From: Clostridiales bacterium CHKCI006 | Lineage (GTDB): Bacteria; Bacillota_I; Bacilli_A; Erysipelotrichales; Coprobacillaceae | Direction: 5' to 3' | Assembly: GCA_900018345.1 (NCBI GenBank) | Contig: FCNA01000087.1 | Span: 17,336 to 81,335 of the forward strand | Length of the DNA stretch: 64,000 bases | Shown here: one piece after another, positions 1 through 9,400 of the stretch | Position numbering within the stretch: the stretch's first letter is position 1 | Layout of the letters: each line of letters begins with the position of its first letter | Notes under the pieces: generated by a model | The model's input: only the letters and a program-made list of their open reading frames with translations | Told to the model about the DNA's origin: nothing | Databases searched by the model: none | Program-made: the position numbers and the translations under genes

Positions 1-364
1 GATGGATCATCAGTTCCGAAGATGGGAGCATGTAGCGGCCATGTCTGCCTGAAGCAAACAACAACGCAGCCATACTGTAGGCCTTACCGGCAACCACCAG
101 ACGAATCGGTGTCCGGCAGCTCTGTAAAAGATCATACAAGACCATCCCTGGACGCACGCCGCCACCTTCTGAATCAAGCAGGATCGTAATCATGGAAGAA
201 GCATCTTCACTGACCAGAATCATGATCTTGGAAATGACCTCGGCAATCAATTCGCCAGTAATCGTTTGATCATCAATATAGATGATCCTTTTTGACAGTA
301 ATCGGGCATCCAGAGGAACCGTGGTAAAGCCATTAGCCGATTTGATCAAACTTGAACTTGTCAT
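1..364 (-). CDS. ClpP-family serine protease, 3' part cut off by the window edge
   Basis: The first 121 residues of a ClpP-type peptidase are visible. The nucleophile motif AGKAYSMAA places Ser97 and the PSSELMIH motif places His121, close to the usual ClpP Ser/His spacing; the Asp and the C-terminus lie outside the window. The oxyanion strand reads DSEGGG instead of the usual NSPGG. Two in-frame ATGs exist; the second (362-364) has a GGAAAGGAA ribosome site about 8 nt away, so I chose it. The gene overlaps the upstream small Cys-rich gene by 32 nt, which suggests translational coupling. Clp-type proteases act as rings with an AAA+ partner in the cytoplasm; no partner is visible here. It may be an accessory ClpP paralogue and not the housekeeping enzyme, but that is inference. 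Confidence 0.85.
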   Translation of the reverse strand, partial: MTSSSLIKSANGFTTVPLDARLLSKRIIYIDDQTITGELIAEVISKIMILVSEDASSMITILLDSEGGGVRPGMVLYDLLQSCRTPIRLVVAGKAYSMAALLFASGRHGRYMLPSSELMIH

Positions 365-527
365 ATGCATACTTCCTTTCCTTCTTTTGATTTTTATATT
401 TCATTTTTGCCCTGGGAACATATTTTTGACAGTGCTGACAATAGGCCCGATGATGCCCGTCGCGTCCTTTGGCGCAGCTGCCTTCACAGATATATAATAA
501 ACAAGGTGTCTCTCTGTATTTAGCCAT
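333..527 (-). CDS. Small Cys-rich, probably zinc-binding protein
   Basis: A 64-residue basic protein with five cysteines: one near residue 8, then C..C near residues 14-18 and CQHC near residues 31-34, followed by a Lys/Arg-rich tail. This is the pattern of a small zinc-ribbon protein that I recall from Firmicutes genomes next to ClpP-like genes. I chose the ATG at 525-527 because a GAGGTGAG ribosome site lies just before it; the upstream GTG lies inside that site. Its 3' end overlaps the start of the ClpP-like gene in a different frame, so the two probably form a small operon. No function is known to me; nucleic-acid or protein binding is only a guess. Confidence 0.7.
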   Translation of the reverse strand: MAKYRETPCLLYICEGSCAKGRDGHHRAYCQHCQKYVPRAKMKYKNQKKERKYAYDKFKFDQIG

Positions 528-603
528 CTCTCTCACCTCAATTAAGTTATACTAAAAATTGGGCCCGGCTTCTTCTTTGAATCCGACCAAAAAGTTTCCA
601 ACA

Positions 604-635
604 CAAAAAAAGTGAAGAATCAGCCATTCTTCACT
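604..635 (-). terminator. Rho-independent terminator (minus strand)
   Basis: The 10-bp arms AGTGAAGAAT (611-620) and ATTCTTCACT (626-635) form a hairpin with a 5-nt loop, followed on the minus strand by a run of T. It lies 80 nt beyond a first terminator and separates the WYL gene from the Cys-rich/ClpP operon. The T run is on the minus-strand side only. Confidence 0.8.
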
Positions 636-713
636 CCCATACCCCACCGATCATGCAGGTCGGCATACATCTAGTCTTATTGTTTTTTTATGCTTCTTAG
701 AATCTCTCAAATA

Positions 714-748
714 CCAAAAAAGACGCATCTTATCGTCATAGATGCGTC
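714..748 (-). terminator. Rho-independent terminator after the WYL gene
   Basis: Arms GACGCATCT (722-730) and AGATGCGTC (740-748) form a 9-bp stem followed on the minus strand by six or more T. It starts about 9 nt after the WYL stop codon, so it ends that transcript. Confidence 0.85.
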
Positions 749-756
749 AATGTTCG

Positions 757-2391
757 TTATACGCCTGCAAAGGAAGCTTTTGTCTTTTCAATTTCGAGCT
801 GTTCCTTGAGACGCTGTTGATATTCTTGATAAATGTTGCTGTCGCGATCTAAAATTCGGATCACTGGTCCATAGCTTAATAAACGCGTCACCAGTTCCAT
901 CCAGTCATTATCCTGATAATAGATGGTCAGTGTATAGACCTTCTGATTTCTGTCATATCGGCATCTTTTCTTCCACGGCGATAATTCATAGAGGATGCGG
1001 TCAGGTGTATTCTTTTCTTCACTCAATTCAATGGTCAAAGAAGCCTGATGTTCTCCACGATAAGCTTCCAAAGCTGCATAAGCGCTGTCGTAAGCGAAGG
1101 TCTCTTCTTTCAAAACTTGACACGCTTCGATCCTAGCCAGATTCATCAAAGTGATGGTCTGCCGTTTTTCCGAATAGAAATAACTTCTGAACACATTATC
1201 TCTTTGATCATATTCGATCATGATCGGATAAAAAACGCCGCTGAATTCCGGTTGATGTCTAGGATTATACTGAATAAAGACTTTTTGGTGATGTTCGATG
1301 GCCCCCAGCAACAAATTCATGAAGTTCCTTTCCTGCTGTTTTACCTGATCACTGACGGCAAAGCGATCGGTCTGAATGATAGAAGCCAATAATAACGGCT
1401 TGTCATCAGCTAAGGTCTGCCGGATGCTTTGAATCTCTTCTTCATTCAGGAATAAAGTCATTTTGGGATCTGACAAAATCGTCAACAACCAGCGGCATTC
1501 CAGCTTCGATAAAGGCAGGATCGCTGTATTGAAAGATCTTTCCTCAGTCTGATATTTCTTTAAATAGGCGACAGCCCACCTACCATTTGGCGATGGATCG
1601 GGTTTGGCCTGCCACATGCCATACTGGTTTTTGCCTGTCCAAAAGCCCTTGATCTCCATCACGCCTTTTTTCATAAAGGCCCCTGATTGAATCAATTCCC
1701 AGATCGTATCGTGCAATAACGCTTTACTTTGCAAGCCCAGTTGGGCTTCATATGCCTTGATCACCTCATCCATGATCATCTGAATCTCTTCTTCCAAGAA
1801 AGCTTCCCGATCATCACTGTAAATGGTCATCAGGACCGCTCCGATCACCGCATAATAAATACTGAAGTACTCATTAAAGAGCTGCATATGCGCCTTGGAT
1901 GGACGGCTTTGATAGTGGCATGTTGGCGGAATGGACCATGGCATCGATGGTGAAAACGAAGTGTCATGCTGTCTTAATCCGTTTTCATTGACATCGACCA
2001 TTTGGGCCAGATCCTCGGCAATATCAAAGTTCAGCCCTTTCAGATCGATCAGCCGTTTATAAAAACTGCGCAGCCAGGGACGGAGTTCCCGATCATCCGT
2101 TACTTTCACTTTAAATCCAATGGCATCCGGATAAAGCTGAATCTCTCCCATCCTTTTTTCTCTAGCCAGACGTTCTCGAATAAACCCCTCTTTTTCAAAG
2201 TCACAGGCGATCTTCATGTCGATTGCATACAACGGCACTTTTTGTTTGGCATTGCCGATGGGTTCATAGGTAGTGGAAGCTCCCCAGCAATATTTCAATG
2301 CCTCTCTCACATTCTGAAGATCTGCCTGAACGATTGCCTGATCGATGCCTTCCAGCTTGCTGACGATCTCGACATGGTCGATAAATTCCAA
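757..2391 (-). pseudogene. WYL-domain regulator, downstream part of a frameshifted gene
   Basis: 544 residues from the first ATG, but the same frame stays open upstream to about 2506 and reads YSGREYVSFYEPF, which is the missing second half of the WYL domain whose first half ends the neighbouring frame. After that half, a long helical/winged-helix-like segment leads into a second WYL domain (about residues 365-440) and a WCX-like C-terminus. In the intact form this would be one protein of about 860 residues with two WYL domains. WYL domains sense ligands, often nucleic acid or nucleotides, and regulate transcription, commonly next to anti-phage genes. A one-base indel between about 2440 and 2506 separates the halves. 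The true gene may be intact if the frameshift is a sequence error. Confidence 0.75.
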
Positions 2392-3389
2392 ACGCAGATG
2401 CGAATAACTGCGCGTGAAAGGTTCATAAAATGAAACATATTCCCGACCGCTGTAGCACTCGTGCGGATTTCTAAAGGGAAACAGATCAGTGACCCGCTCT
2501 CACCTGTCACCGCATGCCGGTAATCGATCTTGCACCAGTCTTGCTTTTCAATGGCCTCGAGCAGGTCAAGTAAACTATAATCATTTAAAGACTGCATATA
2601 ATAGGCGTGTTTGAAACGAAAAGCACTCTTGGATGTTGAAGAGAATCTACCTAACAAAATACTGCCCACCGTTCCAAGGCTGGCATATTTAGAAAAGAAA
2701 TCCAGTGCGTCAATGAAATGCGCTTGAAAGTTTGGGTCAACACGTTCACCATTTTTCAACAGCTGATCGAGTGTCTTCTCCTTTAACAGCCAGCGATGGG
2801 TCGCTTTCTTTCTATGCTCGGAAATATCTGAAATAAATCCCATTTCCTTTAGCTCTTTGAGTTTCTTATTGATCGTATTATTTTCGCCTTCAAAAAGCGG
2901 TGCGCCGTCAGGATAAAAGCATAGTAGTTCTGAAGAAGTCAGTGGATTTCCTCTTTCCAGATCATCTTCAAAGCGAAGATAACCGTCGGATAAAGTATCG
3001 TTGATCTCTAATGATTCCACCCCTCTCAAAAGCCTCACCTTCTTGCTTAAAGCAAAGATGGTATTAAAGAAACATTTGGGATCACGCTCATTGTAACGAC
3101 AAAAACGATAAATACGATGAAACGGATTGACCGGCATGGACCAGGAATCCGCACTCATAAAGAAAACCTGTTTTTTATCCACCGACCATTCAAAATAATC
3201 CTTTAAGAGATTGTTCAAACGATTCCAGTCATCATTAATGGTTTTGGTGGTTGGCTTTAGTTCCCCTTTATCATTTTCACTCTGCAATTCCATATATGAT
3301 TTAAAACCATAAGTATAATAATCACGTATCACGTTTTTAAATTTACTGTCGAAAGACCCTGCCCCGATCAGTTCATCATGCTTTGCCAT
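2307..3389 (-). pseudogene. WYL-domain regulator, upstream part of the same frameshifted gene
   Basis: The N-terminal part (about residues 1-305 genuine) holds a predicted helix-turn-helix region, a second winged-helix-like region around LKELKEMGF, and the first strands of a WYL domain (KIDYRHAVTGESG, then CFPLEIRTS). After that the frame becomes out-of-register Ser/Arg-rich sequence to the stop at 2307, while the next frame carries the expected WYL continuation. Start ATG 3389 has a GGAGGTGAG ribosome site. The gene has its own promoter (3414-3442) and follows a terminator, so it is expressed separately from the giant gene. It is a probable repressor or activator of the SpoVG/giant-protein operon; that role comes from position only. 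Confidence 0.75.
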
Positions 3390-3413
3390 AATGTCTCACC
3401 TCCACCACCATCC

Positions 3414-3442
3414 ATTGTAACATAAAAAAGACAGGATGTCTA
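3414..3442 (-). promoter_or_regulatory. Promoter of the WYL regulator gene
   Basis: On the minus strand the -35 box TAGACA (3437-3442) is separated by exactly 17 bp from the -10 box TACAAT (3414-3419), which also has an upstream TG two bases away (extended -10). The promoter overlaps the giant gene's terminator hairpin. The ribosome site and ATG follow within 25 nt, so the leader is very short. Confidence 0.6.
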
Positions 3443-3456
3443 ATTGACACCTGCCT
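3423..3456 (-). terminator. Rho-independent terminator after the giant NTPase gene
   Basis: On the minus strand GGCAGGTGTC pairs with GACATCCTGTC around a 5-nt loop (plus-strand arms 430-440 and 446-455 of the 3-kb block) and is followed by six T. It begins at the giant gene's stop codon. The -35 box of the next gene lies inside the hairpin. Confidence 0.8.
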
Positions 3457-6400
3457 TATTGACTCAGCTCAATGATCCTTAAAAATTCTCCTTCTCTAAA
3501 TAAGACATCAATCAACCAGGTGAAATTAGCCTGCGTGATCGGGGTCGCTTCATGGGCTGATCGATTGCGAATGGCCTGGACCACAGCCAGATCTTGAGCG
3601 TGTTTTGACCATTTTTGATTGATTGAAGCACCGTCATCCTCTACCTGGCTTAAGCGGCGGATCTTCGATCTGATTGGTTTGGCATAGAAGGCCTGAGGCT
3701 GGTTGATATCATTGTCTTTTCTGCCGGATACAATACTATGCGAGAAGGACCCGATCGTCAGATCCTTACAAGGCAGAATCGTCAGACCATCTTCTGCCAA
3801 CAGTTCGCTAAAGCGTTTGCCTTTCGAATTGAGCGTATCACGTCCCAAGCGTTCGATATAAAGCGGGGTATGCCATTTCTTCAGGCTGGCTTCCACAACT
3901 TTACAATACATCATAGCAACCGGACAGTAATCCAATTCATCAACACTCTCCTGCATATTTTCGCTGATGCGTTCAAAGACATTATGCAGCATGACGGCAA
4001 AGCTTAATGGGGTCACGATTTCTGTTGGCAATTGACGAATACGATCAAGCTCTTCAGATGAATGTAATCCAAGTAACGCGATCCATCGCGCTTCTGTGAC
4101 CTCGGTAAAGTCTTCTGTTGCCACTGCAGCCCCGACCGTATCACTGATCAACTGCTGTCTGGCCGGCTCGGTCAGTTCCTCGATCCGTTCTTCCACATCA
4201 ATGATATCTTCATTGGTATCACACGCTGCTCTTTCCTGCTTTAATGCCAGCAGTTTCGTTTGATCCTCATTCGACAGATAGGCACTGACGGTAGGCAGAT
4301 GGCGTAAAGCCTCTGCAAATTCTCTGGAATCCGCCTGTCCTGCCAGTAAAGTATGAAAAGCATTATTGATAGTCTTGGCATTGATGACAAGTTTGTTGCC
4401 CTGAACCACATCGCCATGGTAATTCTGGGTGACATTCACGCCTTTACCATATTGTGTTCCAATGCCCTTGCGGATGTCTTCCGGAAACTTCCCGATGATC
4501 TTGATGGCATCACCCAAGTCGAATTTTTCCTGATTTGAGGCAATGATCTCGTTGATCTCTTCCACATAGTTTGGTGTTGCACTTTCTATCTGGTGTTCCT
4601 GGTTATCCAGTTCTTTCATCCTGGCTTCTGTTGTCTGACTTTTAAAGAAATCAAAATAGAACATGGTCGTAAAACGATAACGATCATTTTTGACTTCTAA
4701 GATTCCTCTGGCCACCAGGATCTTCAAGGCCAGATCGATCTCCCGAGCACTACGATTGGCAAAGAAATCACGAATTCGATGATAAGAGATATCGGAACGA
4801 TCGGGATCGCTTGCCAGTTCGTGAGCAATCAGCAAGAGGTATTTCATTTCTTCATCAAGATTCTTATTGTTGTGGGCAATCAGCTGACTGTACACTTTCC
4901 CTTCTTTACTGGAAAGCAGGGAGTAAGCGATCTCGGTCATATCCGAAGAATAGATCTTTTGGCGCTTGGCATATTCGCCCTTGCGCAACCGATCCAGGAT
5001 CTCATTACCGAAGATCTTCCCACAGATCGCATTGCCGCCGGTATATTGATGCAAAAGCTCTAAAGCGGGCGTCGAGAAAGGACGGTGATGATGCCATACA
5101 TGTTCATCTTCCAGCATGGCAATAAAATCTTCTTTTTCCAACTGTCCGACACAAACACTGTTTCCAGCTGTACGAATGGTAAAATCATTCCATTTAGGAT
5201 CATCATTGCATTCAAAGACACGCAGCAGATCATCCGAACCACAGAGAACCAGCCTGATGTTTTCCAAATTGTATTTCACGCTGCTGCATAAATTAGCCAA
5301 TTCTGATTCCTTACCGGATAGACGGGATAAGGTCTGCTGGAATTCATCATATAGCAGCCAGATCTCACAATCATATCTTTTGAGCAGGCGGGAAATCGCT
5401 GTATATTGACTGAGGATGGACCCGGCATGATTGAGGATATTCTGAATTCCCGCCAGGACCTCAGATGGGAAAGTCCTGCCAAAGAACTGATAGCGGCTAT
5501 CGTACGCTGAAAGCCTGAAAGGCGCTAAGAAAATATATTCCAGCATGTCCTCATGGATCCCCTGCTGTGGATCAAGCATACTCTTTGTATAATCCTCAGG
5601 ATGTCCTTCCCCGGCAATCATGATACTTAAGATGGCCCGCTCAGGATGTTCCTTGCAATAAGTATCAATATAATCATTATTAATATAATTCATCAAAGAG
5701 GACTTACCGGCTCGCGATGGCCCGTAGATCACCACCAGCTGCTGCGCTAACAATTCCTGAATCAGCGCTTTCTCCTGATGGCGGCCATAGCCCTTGATCA
5801 TTCGGGTAAAAGCGGGAACCGCTGTTTCATAGCTGGTTCCTAAAGAAACAAGATCACTTGTCAACAGATCCGTCCTTTCGGTTTCATATGTTAATCGTCG
5901 CTTTTCATTATTGCAGATGATCTCGTCATCCACGATCAAATTGAGGATGACTTCTACCTGATCATGATTCTTGATCCTGGAAAGAAGACTTGGGTGAAGA
6001 GCATACACCTGTCCACACACATCGCCCGGTCTGAGTTCGACGATACTGCTGAAAGCAGCATTATCATAAACGATCGGTGTTTCCCCGTTCAGACCAGCCT
6101 TCACTTCCAGGCGAGCCGACTTTAAAGCCAGTGCCTTATTCCCATTGTTCTTGATCTCATAAAAGATACGATCATCTTCCACCCGCATGGCTTCATTGCA
6201 GACATCAAGGATTAACCGATACCCATTTTCCAACTGCTTCAAGCTCTCGTCTACGGCACTGATAAAGGCTCTTTCATAATCGGAACAGTTCACGGCTGCA
6301 TTCAGGTTTTTACGCCATGGTCCCAGCCAATTCAATTGTTTCATCTTTGTATCGCATTGGCGCATCGCCTCCATACATTGCAGGACCGGACGACTGAGAT

Positions 6401-9400
6401 CATCAATGATACGATTCGGATTGCCAATAACCGGATGGGCCATGATGGCTTTGATCCTGTCAAAGGAAGAAAGCCAGATCGATAAGCTTAGCCTACTGGT
6501 TCCTAAAACAAAGCGTTCGGCTCTTTTTAGCTGCTCGCGAATGGTTTCTTTTTCCTTATTGACATCGCTCAATAATTCATAAACATCCATGATGCTCAAA
6601 AGGATCGCAAACTTCGCGTCATGATCAAAGGTTTCTTCATCCTCCGTGATCAGAAGTGAACCAAACGCAATGACCAGTTCATTATAAGTCTTTCTTGTCA
6701 CTTTCGCTCTTTTACTTTCCAGCTGACGATAGATCTCATAGAGCTGATCTGGATCATGAATGTAGCTGAAGAGCTTCTTATAAGAACCAAGACTGCCTAA
6801 ATTCTGATACTGATAAACGGCCTCTTCCAGACTGATGGTCCTGTTGTCGACCGCCTGAGAGATGAAATCCAGATCCCCGGCCTCTTTTTCAGTAGACAGG
6901 GTCGCAACCGTGCGGGAGTTACTGATCAAAACAAAGCGCTCGCTCCGTCCTTCCAGATAAGCTTCCAGGTCAGTTCGTTCCTGATTCAGCAAAGCAGGCA
7001 GTTCACTTTTCGCCACGATCTTGCTATAAGCCTCCCTGGCTTCGTTTCTTTGACGATTCAGGGCATACCAGATGGCTAAGAGGTAGTCATATAGAGACAT
7101 CTGTGAGATGGAGCGGAACACTGGTTCCCAGGCCTGAATCTTTTCTAACGTGCAGCGATGGCGCGTATTCCGAACATCAGCTCCAAAAAAGTCCACAATG
7201 GTTGACGGATAACTTGTTTCCCATAAGGCCGACATGACCAGATCCCAGTGATCCATCAGCAGATCATGATGGGTTTTCAAGGCCTGATCCAGCTTTTGAT
7301 AGGATTCTAAAGGTTGATTCTGTTTTTGAAGACGGCAAATTGCAATAATGATATCGGTCATCTCATGGTTATGAAGACGCTGCAGCTCTTTTAAGACATA
7401 GCCAAGCTTGGCGGAAAAGGCTGACATCCGCCTTACCTCTTCATCGGTATATACGCCATTGAAGGTGATCAGGTATTTATCTAATAACTGCATGTTTAAT
7501 TCACGATAATTCGTATAGGTCATCATCTCGTAAAGATCAGCCAGCGCCACGTCACTGTATGCATCCATATGAGAGATAAAGTCCTGCCATTGATTCGAGA
7601 TAATGGATAGAAGAATGATCTTTTGGTGGCGTTCGGTCATCTGAGGACTGGCCAAAAGATGCAGCAGGCACTCCTTAAAATGCTTATAGTTAGGGTAAAC
7701 ATCTGAAAAATGCTGGTGATTTTGCATCAAGGCAACGATGCCTTCATCATCTTCATGACCAAGCAGGAGCGAAGCCGCTAAAATGCGATGATAACGGTTT
7801 TGCGTCCAGACAAGATAAGGCGTTCGGTCGTTCTGCAGCTGGCGACGATAACAGACATCCATCATTTCCACATAAGCCTGGATCTCCTCTGGGCGGCTCG
7901 TACCATAATGCGGAACGACAATCAGTCCGGCGTTCTCCATCGCTCTAGGTTCCACCATACTGATCTGGACCACGTGACGGATCAGCTGATAGCGATAATC
8001 AAGCGGATCATTGCGCTCTCTTAAAACATTGATCAATTCCACATTCGGATAATCCGCAAAGACACTTAAGAAATCCTGAACAAACTGCTCCTGCCATCCA
8101 GGATCAGGAATGTCTATGTCCTTTTGACAGATCTGTTCCAGAGCATGACTCAAACGATTTTCTGTTTCATTTCTAATCCAGATATCCGACTTGAGAAATT
8201 GCTGAATTTCCTGCAAATAGCGATTCTTTTGGATCAGTCTGACCAATCCCTGGAAAAGAAAATTCTTGGACTGATTACTGTTGCAGTAAGAAAGATATTT
8301 ATCAAAGTCAGGCTGGATCCACGCTTCGCTTTGTTCAAGCAATTTCACCGCGATCATTAAGAAGATGGCCTCACGCGTCTTTACATAACGATCCAGCAGC
8401 GCTTCATAAAATGCCTGAAGCGGATAATCTGGCTGTACCCACTGTAAACCCCATAAACCATTTAAAGTAAACAAATGGTTCTTACATACAGCAATATCAT
8501 AAAAGAGATTCCAGTAAGTAAGCGGCGCCTCACCAATCAAAGGCAAGTTCAAGGAAAAGATGTTACAGCTGTAATAACCATCTAAGAGCCCTTTCCAGAT
8601 GGATGCATACAAACTCTCATAAGAGCGACTTAAACGACGATCACGTGACAGCTCCAGGATCACTTTCTCATAAGAAGCCATACCATACCTTCCGATATAA
8701 CTAGTAATAATCGCATAATGAAGCATATCCATTCGCTCCTGGCGATCTGTCCACAGAGCTTTTTTGAGCATCTGATTCCAGAAGCGATCCTTCTCACCGC
8801 TGGAGAGCAAAAAGCGAATCTCCTGATTAAAAGACGCCACCGGGAGCTTATACTGACTGGAATGTTCCGGCACAGGAATCTTCCTGGCCCACTCGACAAA
8901 AGCATCGAAATCTTCAGAAGACAATGCCCGCAAGGCCTGTTTGACAACCAAAACATGATTGAAACCCTGCTGATTGGCATCAATCCCATGACTTCTCAGA
9001 ACACCATTGATCTCACTATATGGTTTAGGGTGTAGCGTCTGATGCATGGCTCGATAAGGCGCATACATATAAGCCACTTTGAGATGATTTCCCAAAAAGA
9101 GATATAAAGCAAATAAAGTCTCAATGCCATCGCTATCTGAGGCACTCAATCCTTCTAAAAGAATGACTTCCGCCAATTTGGCAGGAATTCCATGCACAAA
9201 GATCACATTTCCTTTTTCTGAAAAACCATAAGTCTGATTGTTCGCAATGAGGATCTGGCGCAGCTTGGCTTTTTTCTCAGCGACATTCATCACATCATTG
9301 GTCTGAACATATTTGATGGCCTCGAGAAAACGCCGTTCTCCGATCAGTGCTTCGATGGCTTGCGTATGGGACTGCGGAAACTGCCGCGTGAGGTATGTAT

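Noticed and set aside
2440..2510. Programmed frameshift in the WYL gene
   Set aside because: No X-XXY-YYZ slippery heptamer, no following stem-loop seen; a mutation or sequencing error is simpler.
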